From Rhizobium sp. (lineage in GTDB: Bacteria; Pseudomonadota; Alphaproteobacteria; Rhizobiales; Rhizobiaceae), in contig DPXQ01000099.1 in assembly GCA_003527225.1 (NCBI GenBank), positions 4,109-35,593 on the forward strand: a DNA stretch of 31,485 bases. The letters are read 5' to 3'. This document shows positions 24,004-31,485 of this stretch, one piece after another. Within the stretch, counting starts at the first letter, position 1; each line of letters begins with the position of its first letter. The notes below the pieces were generated by a model, which had not been told where the DNA came from, searched no databases, and saw nothing but the letters and a program-made list of their open reading frames with translations. The position numbers and the translations under genes were made by a program.

Positions 24004-24735
24004 TCAGATGGTCCAGCCGCCATCGATGGCATAGGCCTGACCGGAGGTGTAGGTTGCGCCGGCGAGATAGACGGCGAGATCGGCAATCTCTTCCGGCGTG
24101 CCGAGCCTGCCCATGGGCTGGCGGGCGATGAACGCGGCGCGGGCCGCGTCGTAGTCGCCCTGGGCGCGCATGCGGTCCTGCAGCGAGGGGCTCTCGACCG
24201 TGCCGGGGCAGATCGCATTGCAGCGGATGCCCTGAGCGACATAGTCGGCGGCGACTGATTTGGTCAGCCCGATGACGGCGGCCTTGGTGACGGTATAGGC
24301 GCAGCGGTTCGGGACGCCCTTCACGCTGGAAGCGACCGAGGCCATGTTGATGATCGATCCGCCGCCACGGGCGATCATACCGGGGAGCACCGCGCGGATG
24401 GTGCGGATCATGGCGCGGACGTTGAGATCGAATGCGAAGTCGAGATCGCTGTCCGGCATGTCGAGAATGGACCCCAAATGCACGAAACCGGCGCAGTTGA
24501 AAAGCACGTCCACATCGCCCAAATCACTGACGACGGCGCGAACCGCCTCGTCATCCAGGACATCGAGCCTTTTCGTCCTGATGCCCGGCTCGCCGGCGAG
24601 GCTCGCCAGCGCTGTCTCGTTGACATCCGTCGCCAGCACTTTCGCACCGGCGCGGGCGAAAGCAAGTGCGCTCGCCCGGCCTATGCCCTGGCCGGCGGCG
24701 GTTACCAGCACGTGTTTGTCTTGGAGCGACGCCAT
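24004..24735 (-). CDS. 2-keto-3-deoxy-L-fuconate dehydrogenase (SDR family)
   Basis: 243 aa short-chain dehydrogenase with a TAAGQGIG cofactor motif (residues 12-19), D37 after the second strand (NAD+ preference), and catalytic S133, Y147 and K151. The sequence SVKGVPNRCAYTVTKAAVIGLTKSVAADY and the C-terminal CPGTVESPSL are typical of the DHRS6-like group that oxidises 2-keto-3-deoxy-L-fuconate to the 2,4-diketo acid. The start at 24735 is preferred to 24762 because AAGGAAG lies seven bases upstream. It is the first gene of the fuconate unit, behind a leader of over 200 nt. Confidence 0.88.
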   Translation of the reverse strand: MASLQDKHVLVTAAGQGIGRASALAFARAGAKVLATDVNETALASLAGEPGIRTKRLDVLDDEAVRAVVSDLGDVDVLFNCAGFVHLGSILDMPDSDLDFAFDLNVRAMIRTIRAVLPGMIARGGGSIINMASVASSVKGVPNRCAYTVTKAAVIGLTKSVAADYVAQGIRCNAICPGTVESPSLQDRMRAQGDYDAARAAFIARQPMGRLGTPEEIADLAVYLAGATYTSGQAYAIDGGWTI

Positions 24736-25075
24736 GTCCGAACTTCCTTCCTGATTTGTCATGTTGTCAGACTACCTGAGATCGTCGATCGGCAATCTGA
24801 AGGGATTTTGCGCCGAGTACAACCTCGCTTCCAGATTTTATTCGCTTGCCGCAGTGGGCGGCCTGACATTCGGATACCCTGTCCTTCGGTTGTAGGAAAT
24901 CCTCCGGTAATGCAGGCTTCGCCGCCAGGTTGAATGCGGCCGCCAGCGTCTTGTGTATTCATATGTAAGACATTCATTCATATGCAAGCAGAAATGCAAC
25001 TTCCGACAAAGTTTGTCGTTGAATGCGAACCGCTTGTGCGGATATGAATAATCCAACTCACCGAGGAGGGAATGC
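24736..25075. promoter_or_regulatory. Divergent control region between the fuconate operon and the IclR regulator
   Basis: 340 bp, lower in GC than its surroundings from about 24,955 to 25,055. It contains a direct repeat ATTCATATGYAAG (24957-24969 and 24976-24988) with an inverted partial copy ATATGAAT at 25042-25049, plus a perfect 15-bp palindrome at 25004-25018. A possible minus-strand promoter is TTGCAT (plus 24982-24987), 18 nt, TATGAA (plus 24958-24963). A possible plus-strand one is TTGAAT (25019-25024), 18 nt, TATGAA (25043-25048). Both are weak. From 24736 to 24950 I see nothing I can name. Confidence 0.5.
25004..25018. promoter_or_regulatory. 15-bp palindrome, candidate IclR operator
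   Basis: CGACAAA G TTTGTCG: two perfect 7-bp arms around one base. Length and symmetry suit an IclR-family dimer site, and it lies 57 bp upstream of the iclR-type gene. Which protein binds it is inference. Confidence 0.55.
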
Positions 25076-25864
25076 GTGACTGACGACGACAGTGATCGCT
25101 ATCGTGCGCCCGCGCTCGACAAGGGCCTGGATATCCTGGAATTGCTGGCCGGCGTCGATGGCGGTCTGACGCAGGCGGAAATCGCCAAGAAGCTCGGGCG
25201 TAGTCCCAACGAATTCTACCGGATGCTCGACCGACTGGTAAGGCGCGGCTATGTCACGCGCATCGATGGCGATCGCTTCTCCCTGACCTTGAAGCTGTTC
25301 GGCCTTGCGCAGCTGCATGCGCCGGTGCGACGGCTGGCCTCATATGCGATCCCTCTTATGCGTGAACTGGCGGAAGCCTCGCGGCAGGCCAACCAGCTGG
25401 TGGTCTTCGATCGCGGCTGTCCGATCGTCGTCGCCCAGCAGGAGGCGCCGGGCTACTGGGGAATTTCCATCCGCGTCGGATCGCGCATCAGCCTGTTCGA
25501 CACCGGGTCCGGCCACGTGCTGCTCGCCTTCCGCTCGAACGAGGAACGCGAGATGATGATTTCCGAAAATCTCGGAGGCAGCGGCGACCGCGGCAAGGTG
25601 ACGCCGGAATTCATGGCACAGCTCGACCAGATTCAGGGTAGCGGCTACGAGATGATGCCGAGCGCTCAGACGGCCGGTGTGATCAACCTGTCCGCCCCTG
25701 TGCTCGGCGCCGACGGCAAGGCGATCGCGGCGCTCACTATTCCTTATGTCACGTTGATCAACGTGCCTGGGGCGCCCAATGTTACCCAGACAATCCAGCT
25801 CCTGGTGGAGACCACGCGCAAGCTTTCGGCCATGACCGGGTCGGATGTCACGCTGCGGCGCTAG
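25076..25864 (+). CDS. IclR family transcriptional regulator
   Basis: 262 aa. An N-terminal winged helix-turn-helix is at residues 11-72 (ALDKGLDILELLAG, LTQAEIAKKLGRSPNEFYRMLDRLVRRGYV). The C-terminal IclR effector domain is at about 85-255, with GSRISLFDTGSGHVLLAF. The start is GTG at 25076 behind GAGGAGGG; an ATG four bases upstream hits a stop after three codons. It is divergent from the fuconate operon and probably controls it in response to a sugar acid. The repressor or activator role cannot be told. Confidence 0.92.
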   Translation: MTDDDSDRYRAPALDKGLDILELLAGVDGGLTQAEIAKKLGRSPNEFYRMLDRLVRRGYVTRIDGDRFSLTLKLFGLAQLHAPVRRLASYAIPLMRELAEASRQANQLVVFDRGCPIVVAQQEAPGYWGISIRVGSRISLFDTGSGHVLLAFRSNEEREMMISENLGGSGDRGKVTPEFMAQLDQIQGSGYEMMPSAQTAGVINLSAPVLGADGKAIAALTIPYVTLINVPGAPNVTQTIQLLVETTRKLSAMTGSDVTLRR

Positions 25865-25880
25865 TCGAAGATAGCGCGGC

Positions 25881-26546
25881 TCAGAGAACCTGTTCCTTCT
25901 GTAGCAGACGCCGCAGGTAGTCTCTGGTTGCCACAATAAGGGCTTCGACGCTCTCTTTTGCCACTTCCTCGTCATGCAGCGCGAAGGTCTGCAGGATGAG
26001 GCCGTCGATGCCGATCAGCATGAACCGCGCGACGGCCTTGCCGATCCTTTCCCGTTCCTCCTGCGGTATGGCCGGATCGTCGAGGATCATCTGGCTGTAG
26101 AAATCGATATAGGCGCCATACTGGCGCTCGGCCAGCCATTCTGCGCCCCTGGTGCGCAGCGCGTAAAGCGTCAGTTCGATCTGGGCGATCTGGCGGTTGC
26201 GCGTCTCGCCGATGTAGTACCAGATCAGCCGGAGAAGCTCGGCGATACGATCCTCGGGATCGGCTGCGAGCGGTGCGGTATGATAGCTCGTCGCCATATC
26301 GGCGATCATGCCTTCCAGTACCGCCAGCAGGATCGTTTCCTTGCTGTCGAAATAGTAGTGCAGGGTGGCCAGCCGGACGTTGGCGCTTGCGGCGATCTTG
26401 CGGGTGGTCAGCGCCTCTATGCCATCGTTCTCGAGTGCTTCGCGTGCGCCTCGGATAATGCGTGCGCGCGTCTCGATGCCCTTCTTCGTGGCGCCGGCGG
26501 ATTTGCCGGTCGATACCTCGCGAGCTGGTTGCCGTTTCGCCTTCAT
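25881..26546 (-). CDS. TetR/AcrR family transcriptional regulator
   Basis: 221 aa. A basic N-terminal extension is followed by the DNA-binding domain at about residues 25-75 (ETRARIIRGAREALENDGIEALTTRKIAASANVRLATLHYYFDSKETIL). The ligand domain is divergent, as usual. It starts seven nt after the amidohydrolase stop and so is the last gene of that operon, probably giving feedback control. It converges on the IclR gene with 16 nt between stops and no visible terminator. Confidence 0.88.
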   Translation of the reverse strand: MKAKRQPAREVSTGKSAGATKKGIETRARIIRGAREALENDGIEALTTRKIAASANVRLATLHYYFDSKETILLAVLEGMIADMATSYHTAPLAADPEDRIAELLRLIWYYIGETRNRQIAQIELTLYALRTRGAEWLAERQYGAYIDFYSQMILDDPAIPQEERERIGKAVARFMLIGIDGLILQTFALHDEEVAKESVEALIVATRDYLRRLLQKEQVL

Positions 26547-26553
26547 GTCCCCG

Positions 26554-28224
26554 TCAGTGAGCCTCGTGTGTGATGCGGCCGTCGCAGATGGTCAGGATCG
26601 GACGGATCTCGCCGATCTCGCCAGGCGCGCAGTCCTCGATATCTTCCGAAAGAATGACGATATCAGCCAGATAGCCGTCAGTCAGCTTCCCCTTCTCATG
26701 CTCCATGAATTCGACCCAGGCGCCCTCGGAGGTGTAGGCCTGGAGCGCTTCCTCCAGCGTCATGCGCTGGTCCGGAAGCCCTTCCTTCCAGGGCTTTCGC
26801 GTCAAGGCGTCCTGGATACAGCCGAAGGGTGAGACCGGTGAAATCGGCCAGTCGGTGGCAAAGACCATGCGCGCGCCGGCATCCTTCAGTGTCCGCCAGG
26901 CATAGGCATATTGCCAGCGGTCCTCGCCGAGGCGGGTGGCGGTCGGCTCGAGCGGGAAGCAGGAACCGCCCGGCACATGGACCGGCTGCATCGAGGCGAC
27001 GACGCCGAGGTCGGCGAAGCGGGGGATATCGTCGGGGTGAATGATCTCGATATGCTCGATCCTATGACGGCTGTCGCGCTTGCCATTTGCTTTGACGGCG
27101 GCCTGATAGCCGTCCAGCGTCTGGCGCACGGCGGCGCTGCCGATGGCGTGCACGGCGACCTGCAGGCCGAGGCTGTCGGCCCTGGTGGCGATCGCGTCGA
27201 AGGCTTCCGGCGTAAACAGCGGCTCGCAGTCGTAGTCGGGGCGGTCGCCATAACCGTCGAGCATGTATGCGGTCTGACTGTCGATCACGCCGTCCATGAA
27301 GACCTTGACGAAATCGCCGCGCACCATCGGCGAGGCAAACCGCCTCTTCCATTCGGCTGCCGTATCCAGCATCGAAAGGTCCATGAAATTCTTCATATGG
27401 AAGGGGAAGCGGATGCGGACCGGCAGTTCGCCGGCCTTTTCGAGATCCGCCATGAGCTCGAGCTGATAGAGATTACCGTCGAAGTTCTGCACTGAGGTAA
27501 GGCCCTGGGAGGCGCAATATTCAAGTCCGCGCTTGAGGATCGCGCGGTCGGTGGCGCGCTGTTCGGGCGTCAGGTTCTCGGGATCGCCGCCAGTCAGGAT
27601 GCCGAGGCCCTCTCGTCCACCGGTCGAAGCGAGCTTTGCGACCGGGCTGATGGCATTGGCCTCGCGCAATTCGCCGGTCGCCAGCCCATCCGGCCCCATG
27701 ACGACCTCGTTGCCGATGCCGACGTCGCGACCGTGCAGCAGGCCAGCCAGCTTCAGTGCCGCGGTATTGGCCCAGGCCGTATGATGGTCGGGCGCATACA
27801 TCAGGAAGGGCCGATCGGGCAGGATCGCATCGAGATGATGCCGCGTGACCGGCTCATGTGCCGACAGAATGGTGTAGTCGGCGGATTGGGCAAGCAGCAC
27901 GGGTTCGTCCGGTTGGCTTGCCGCATAGCCCAGCACGGCATTTTTCAGGGCGTCGAAACCCTGGACGCCGTGGAGGTTCAGTTGCACCAGCGACAGCGCG
28001 CCCATGAAGATATGCATATGGGCTTCGTTGAAGCCGGGCATGACGGTTGCGCCGCCGGCGTCGATGACACGGGTAGAGGGACCGGCAAGGGCGACGACCA
28101 GTTCTTCCGTGCCGACGGCCATGATCCTGTTGCCCGAGACCGCGACAGCCTCGGCCCTGGGGGCGACCGGATCCATGGTGAGTACCTTGGCATTGCGGAT
28201 GATGATGTCGGCGGTCTGCTGCAT
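26554..28224 (-). CDS. YtcJ-type amidohydrolase (Amidohydro_3)
   Basis: 556 aa metal-dependent hydrolase. An N-terminal beta-sandwich strand (ADIIIRNAKVLTMD) precedes the barrel. Metal-site candidates are H69-M-H71 (GFNEAHMHIF), K307 (a possible carbamylated lysine), H359 (VAVHAIGSAA), H391 (RIEHIEII) and D458 (FATDWPISP). The family hydrolyses C-N bonds in N-substituted formamides and other amides; the substrate here is unknown. No signal peptide is visible, so it is cytoplasmic. It lies 37 nt after the NylB-like gene and 7 nt before tetR, in an operon with a polyamine-type ABC importer. Confidence 0.9.
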   Translation of the reverse strand: MQQTADIIIRNAKVLTMDPVAPRAEAVAVSGNRIMAVGTEELVVALAGPSTRVIDAGGATVMPGFNEAHMHIFMGALSLVQLNLHGVQGFDALKNAVLGYAASQPDEPVLLAQSADYTILSAHEPVTRHHLDAILPDRPFLMYAPDHHTAWANTAALKLAGLLHGRDVGIGNEVVMGPDGLATGELREANAISPVAKLASTGGREGLGILTGGDPENLTPEQRATDRAILKRGLEYCASQGLTSVQNFDGNLYQLELMADLEKAGELPVRIRFPFHMKNFMDLSMLDTAAEWKRRFASPMVRGDFVKVFMDGVIDSQTAYMLDGYGDRPDYDCEPLFTPEAFDAIATRADSLGLQVAVHAIGSAAVRQTLDGYQAAVKANGKRDSRHRIEHIEIIHPDDIPRFADLGVVASMQPVHVPGGSCFPLEPTATRLGEDRWQYAYAWRTLKDAGARMVFATDWPISPVSPFGCIQDALTRKPWKEGLPDQRMTLEEALQAYTSEGAWVEFMEHEKGKLTDGYLADIVILSEDIEDCAPGEIGEIRPILTICDGRITHEAH

Positions 28225-28261
28225 GGCTGAATGTCCTGATTTGTCGGTTCCGGTGTCAGGC

Positions 28262-29437
28262 TTATGCCCGGCTGATGGCGCGGAAGAAGGCGAGATTGTC
28301 CTGTTTCAATTCGTCGTCCAGCGGGTTCGGCTGGGAGGAGAGCTTGACGATGACGGTCTCCTGCGATGGATCGACATAGAGCCATTGACCGTGAATGCCG
28401 AGTGCAAAGAATACGCCGTCGGCTTCTCCCGTCTGGTACCACTGGCTGCGATAACGGCCATTCGGCAATATGGTGGGCTGGCTTGCCATCCACGCCTCGT
28501 GGTCGCCCGCCGTCAGCATGTCGGAAAGCCATGTCTCGGGTACGATCTGCCTGCCGTTGACGCGGCCGCCGTTGCGCAGCATTTCGCCGACGCGGGCAAG
28601 GTCGCGGGCGCTCACGCAGATCCCGCCCGCCGCGCGCGACGATCCGGCGGCATCGACGGTGACGACGGCATGGTTCTTTGCCCCGAGCGGTTTCCAGACG
28701 TGTTCCGACATAAGGTCGGTGAAGCGGCGTCCGGTGGCGCGCTCGATGATGATTCCAAGCAGATCGGCATTGGGTGAGGCATAGAAGAAAGGTCCCCCAT
28801 GCGGCGTATCCGCCTTCTTGAGCGTCAGGATGAACTCACCCATCGTCTCGGTCGGCATGTCCGCCTCAGGTGGATTCCAAAGCGTCGAGCGGCGATAGCG
28901 GGCATAGGCGCCGTCCTTGTTGAGATAGGCCTCATCGAATGCGAGGCTGACGCGCATGTCCAGCACGTCCCGATAGCTGCAATCGCCATAGGCGCTGCCC
29001 TTCGCCTCGGGAAGATAATGGAGAACCGGCTTGTCCGGATTGATCACGCCCTCGGCTTCGAGGATACCGGAAAGGATGGCCGTCAGCGACTTGCTGACGG
29101 AAAAGACCACGTGCCTGGCGTTCACATCGGCATGTGGTGCATAGTGCTCGGCAATGATCTCTCCCTGGCGCATCAGCACGAACGCGTCTGTGTGGGCATA
29201 GTCCAGGAAGGCACGCGCGCTGCCGGCGCCTGCAAGACCGGTTTCGAGGGGAGCATCCAGAAGCGGCGAGTGAACCAGGGCCGTTTCGGGCGTTTCGGCC
29301 CGGCAGCGGATCTCGGCGGTCGGCACGATCTCGCGGGAGTTCTGGAAGCTCCAGCGGCTGAAGGGTGACGTTCGCCAGTTGGCGAGCGTCACCTCGCTGC
29401 GTTCGAAACCATAGGCTTTCTTGAATTCGGTCGTCAT
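28262..29437 (-). CDS. NylB-like serine hydrolase (6-aminohexanoate-dimer hydrolase homologue)
   Basis: 391 aa, beta-lactamase/penicillin-binding-protein fold. The catalytic S113-V-S-K116 motif (VFSVSKSLTA) and Y219 (FFYASPNAD) correspond in number and spacing to NylB Ser112, Lys115 and Tyr215. Y171 lies where NylB has Tyr170. Other shared stretches are WRTSPFSRWSFQNSREIVPTAEI, GICVSARDLARVGEM and GIHGQWLYVDPS. NylB is 392 aa. No signal peptide, so the enzyme is cytoplasmic. It lies between the binding-protein gene and an amidohydrolase gene. The natural substrate of this group is usually unknown; ester or amide hydrolysis is inferred. It is unlikely to confer beta-lactam resistance. Confidence 0.88.
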   Translation of the reverse strand: MTTEFKKAYGFERSEVTLANWRTSPFSRWSFQNSREIVPTAEIRCRAETPETALVHSPLLDAPLETGLAGAGSARAFLDYAHTDAFVLMRQGEIIAEHYAPHADVNARHVVFSVSKSLTAILSGILEAEGVINPDKPVLHYLPEAKGSAYGDCSYRDVLDMRVSLAFDEAYLNKDGAYARYRRSTLWNPPEADMPTETMGEFILTLKKADTPHGGPFFYASPNADLLGIIIERATGRRFTDLMSEHVWKPLGAKNHAVVTVDAAGSSRAAGGICVSARDLARVGEMLRNGGRVNGRQIVPETWLSDMLTAGDHEAWMASQPTILPNGRYRSQWYQTGEADGVFFALGIHGQWLYVDPSQETVIVKLSSQPNPLDDELKQDNLAFFRAISRA

Positions 29438-29458
29438 CGCGAAACAATCCTTGGAGGC

Positions 29459-29481
29459 GGGAGAGCCGTTGAGGCTCTCCC
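29459..29481 (-). other. Intercistronic hairpin after the ABC binding-protein gene
   Basis: Perfect 9-bp inverted repeat GGGAGAGCC (29459-29467) and GGCTCTCCC (29473-29481), 5-nt loop, 28 nt after the binding-protein stop and 21 nt before the NylB-like start. It has no T run, so it probably protects upstream mRNA or attenuates read-through, as in the dctP-dctQ gap. Confidence 0.65.
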
Positions 29482-29509
29482 GTTTGCGGGTCGGCGCCGT
29501 GCCTGGCGC

Positions 29510-30544
29510 TTACTTCTGAACTTCGGTCCAGATCTTGGTGTAGAGTTCCTGGACTTCCGGCGCGCAGGCGAGGTTGAACTTGCCGGCTGCCTTGAATTCT
29601 TCCGGAATGTTGACCTCCGGCGCGGTCTTCATGTCTTCCGGCATGAAGGCTTCCGAGCCGGTGATGCCGTTCGCATAGCGGGCGAAGGCCGAGATCAGGG
29701 CAGCGTTTTCCGGATCCATGATGAAGTTCAGGAACAGTTTCGCGTTCTCGACGTTCTTGGCGTCCTTCAGGATCGAGGCGTTGTCCATCCAGATCGGATA
29801 GCCTTCCTTCGGGTAGCCATAGACGATGTTCGGATTGGCGAGGCGGCCGCGGAAGGTCGCGCCGTTCCAGTCGACGGAGGCGGCGAGGTCGCCCTTGGTG
29901 TATTTCTCGACCGTGCCGTAGTCCATCGAGATCCACTTCGGCTTGGCGGCAACGAGAAGGTCGCGTGCCTTCTTCAGGACCGTCAGGTCGCCGGTGCAGG
30001 GCTCGCCGCCCGCGTAGGTGACCACGAGGTGCATGACGTCGGACATTTCAGGTACGACATTGACCTTGCCGACCAGTTCCGCCGGCGGGTCGAGGAAGAT
30101 CGCCGACGTGTTCGGGTCGCCGGAGTAGACCGACTTGTCGACGGCAACGCCGGTCGTGCCCCACTGCCACGGAACCGAATAGTGACGGCCCGGATCAAAG
30201 GGTACGTCCACCCACTTGGGATCGATATTCTTGAAGTTCTCCATCTGGTCGGGACGCGATTCCATCAGCAGGCCCTCGCCGATGAAGATCGGCATGGCGC
30301 TGGCGGAAGGTACGACGATGTCGAAGCCGTGGCCGCCCTGACGGATCTTGGCGAGCGCGGTGTCGTTGGAGTCGTAGTCGGTGAGCGTCACCTTGACCTT
30401 GTAGGTTTCCTCGAACTTCTTGATCAGTTCGGGATTGGTGTAGTTGCCCCAGTTGAAGATGTTCAGTTCGCCTTCCGCATGGGCGATCGCCGCCGATGCC
30501 AGCAGGGCCACCAGGCCGGTGGCGAGCTTCAGGGTATGCTTCAT
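29510..30544 (-). CDS. polyamine-type ABC transporter substrate-binding protein (PotD/PotF-like)
   Basis: 344 aa periplasmic protein. The signal peptide is residues 1-23 ([23 protein letters not shown]). The mature protein begins [29 protein letters not shown], the hallmark of the PotD/PotF group, and continues with [23 protein letters not shown] and [32 protein letters not shown]. The ATG at 30544 follows GGAGTGGG. A longer in-frame extension upstream reads through the permease gene and is false. The ligand is probably a polyamine or other amine-containing compound; the downstream hydrolases suggest something other than plain putrescine. Confidence 0.92.
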   Translation of the reverse strand: MKHTLKLATGLVALLASAAIAHAEGELNIFNWGNYTNPELIKKFEETYKVKVTLTDYDSNDTALAKIRQGGHGFDIVVPSASAMPIFIGEGLLMESRPDQMENFKNIDPKWVDVPFDPGRHYSVPWQWGTTGVAVDKSVYSGDPNTSAIFLDPPAELVGKVNVVPEMSDVMHLVVTYAGGEPCTGDLTVLKKARDLLVAAKPKWISMDYGTVEKYTKGDLAASVDWNGATFRGRLANPNIVYGYPKEGYPIWMDNASILKDAKNVENAKLFLNFIMDPENAALISAFARYANGITGSEAFMPEDMKTAPEVNIPEEFKAAGKFNLACAPEVQELYTKIWTEVQK

Positions 30545-30561
30545 GGTTCCCACTCCTGTTT

Positions 30562-31371
30562 TTATTCGGTTTTTTCGTTGGATCTGCTGAGGAAGAAGAA
30601 AATCGTGACAACCGCCAGCGACAGCAGCAGAAACACTGTCGAGATGGCATTCATCTCCGGCGTGATGGATCGGCGCAACTGGCCGAGCATGTAGGTCGGG
30701 AGCGTGTCCTGACCGCCGGATTTCACGAATTCGGTGATCACCACGTCGTCGAGCGAAATGACGAAGGCAAGCATCAGGCCGGCGAGGATGCCGGGCCAGA
30801 GCAGCGGCAGGGTGATGTAGCGGAAGGCCTTGAACGGCGTCGCGTAGAGGTCGGCCGCCGCGCGTTCGAGAGCAAGATCCATGTTCTCTAGGCGGGCCCT
30901 GATCGGAAGATAGGCGAACGGTATGCAGAAGGCCGTATGCGCCAGGATGAGATAGCCGAGGCCGGAATAGCCGGTCCAGACCTTGATGCGCGAGAAAAGG
31001 ATCAGCAGCGCAACGGCGGTGACGATCTCCGGCACCATCAGCGGCATATTGATGAAGGAATATTTGAAGGTGAGGCCGCGATAGGCCTCCGTACGGGTCG
31101 TGGCGATGGCCGCCAGAGTGGCTGCCGCCGTGGCGATCACGGCGGCAACGGCGGCGATCTCCACCGAGCGGATGGAGGCCTCTATGACCTGGGTATTGTT
31201 CCAGGCGGCGGCGAACCATTGCAGGGAAAAGCCTTCCCAGCGGGCAATCGACGTGCCGGAATTGAAAGCGAAGACGACGAGCGTCGCGATCGGCAGATAG
31301 AGGATGAAGAAGCACAGCATCGCGATGGTCGCGAAGCCCGGCTGGACACGGATGTCGAAGCGCCTATGCAT
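30562..31371 (-). CDS. ABC transporter permease (PotC-like)
   Basis: 269 aa with about six membrane helices. The first is residues 12-34 ([23 protein letters not shown]), where the FNSG element is typical of PotC/PotI permeases. The EAA-type loop [27 protein letters not shown] contacts the ATPase. [14 protein letters not shown] is another PotC signature. The start at 31371 lies inside the upstream permease gene (8-bp overlap), and 17 nt separate its stop from the binding-protein gene. Confidence 0.92.
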   Translation of the reverse strand: MHRRFDIRVQPGFATIAMLCFFILYLPIATLVVFAFNSGTSIARWEGFSLQWFAAAWNNTQVIEASIRSVEIAAVAAVIATAAATLAAIATTRTEAYRGLTFKYSFINMPLMVPEIVTAVALLILFSRIKVWTGYSGLGYLILAHTAFCIPFAYLPIRARLENMDLALERAAADLYATPFKAFRYITLPLLWPGILAGLMLAFVISLDDVVITEFVKSGGQDTLPTYMLGQLRRSITPEMNAISTVFLLLSLAVVTIFFFLSRSNEKTE

Positions 31372-31485
31372 GGCCGCCTCCGGTCTTTCCGGCATTCTTG
31401 ACGTAATAGAGCATGGCCGCCAGCACGATGATGACCAGCGTGATCGACAGCGAGGCGCCAAGCGGCCAGTTGCGGCCCTGGCCGA
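31364..31485 (-). CDS. ABC transporter permease (PotB-like), C-terminal fragment cut by the window edge
   Basis: The last 39 codons of a gene that begins outside the window. The visible protein end is a glycine/arginine/tryptophan motif (GQGRNWPLGASLS) followed by a final membrane helix (ITLVIIVLAAMLYYV) and a short polar tail ending GGGHA. NWPLGAALS-type ends are typical of PotB/PotH permeases. The stop TAG (plus 31364-31366) overlaps the next permease start, showing coupled translation. The ATPase gene is expected further upstream. Confidence 0.82.
   Translation of the reverse strand, partial: GQGRNWPLGASLSITLVIIVLAAMLYYVKNAGKTGGGHA

Noticed and set aside
24759..24977. 72-aa minus-strand frame in the fuconate control region
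   Set aside because: No family resemblance or codon bias, and it covers the repeat elements; more likely leader sequence.
28262..29437. Beta-lactam resistance gene
   Set aside because: The SxxK/Tyr motifs occur across the fold, but there is no signal peptide and the sequence and motif spacing match NylB-type hydrolases.
29510..31315. 601-aa frame joining the permease region and the binding protein
   Set aside because: The upstream part is an out-of-frame reading of the PotC-like gene. The true protein starts at 30544 with a ribosome-binding site and signal peptide.
1..31485. CRISPR arrays, insertion sequences, tRNA or rRNA genes
   Set aside because: No regularly spaced repeats, transposase-like frames, terminal repeats or cloverleaf sequences were recognised by eye.

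Overview
The window looks like chromosomal or large-replicon DNA of a high-GC alphaproteobacterium of the order Hyphomicrobiales (Rhizobiales), most likely a Rhizobiaceae-type genome. This rests on a PhyR-NepR-EcfG general stress response locus, many EcfG-type promoters (GGAAC, 16-17 nt, CGTT), and rhizobial-style sugar-acid catabolism with TRAP and polyamine-type ABC transport. I see no rRNA, tRNA, CRISPR array, insertion sequence or phage gene.

Region 1 (about 1-6,340) is the general stress response. The core is nepR1 divergent from phyR, a soluble HWE-type histidine kinase, a second nepR overlapping ecfG, and a convergent single-domain response regulator with an altered acidic site. Around it are probable stress effectors: a CsbD-like protein, a DUF883 (ElaB/YqjD-type) plus YqjE/holin-like membrane pair, a small conserved exported protein, and two 54-aa DUF1328 membrane proteins. 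Eight GGAAC-N16/17-(C/G)GTT promoters can be read by eye, and nearly every transcription unit here has one, so the sigma factor probably controls its own regulators and a linked effector set.

Region 2 (about 6,465-9,670) is pntA-pntB, the proton-translocating NAD(P) transhydrogenase, ended by a strong bidirectional terminator.

Region 3 (9,718-21,797) is hexuronate/pectin catabolism. A ten-gene minus-strand operon, uxaC-dctP-dctQ-dctM-kdgF-kduI-kduD-uxuB-uxuA-uxaA, combines a TRAP transporter with the glucuronate/galacturonate isomerase route and the unsaturated-uronate (KdgF-KduI-KduD) route. Both converge on 2-keto-3-deoxygluconate (KDG). A divergent GntR/FadR-type regulator overlaps kdgK, which phosphorylates KDG. 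A sigma70-like promoter and an inverted repeat lie between the two units.

Region 4 (21,831-25,864) encodes the later steps of the non-phosphorylating L-fucose pathway: L-fuconate dehydratase, 2-keto-3-deoxy-L-fuconate dehydrogenase and a 2,4-diketo-3-deoxy-L-fuconate hydrolase. A divergent IclR regulator flanks it, and the 340-bp intergenic region holds a 15-bp palindrome and direct repeats.

Region 5 (25,881 to the right edge) is a minus-strand operon that starts outside the window: polyamine-type ABC permeases (the first truncated by the edge), a PotD/PotF-like binding protein, a serine hydrolase closely resembling 6-aminohexanoate-dimer (nylon oligomer) hydrolase NylB, a YtcJ-type amidohydrolase and a TetR regulator. 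Together they look like an uptake-and-hydrolysis module for an unidentified amine or amide compound. This is the least explained functional unit in the window.
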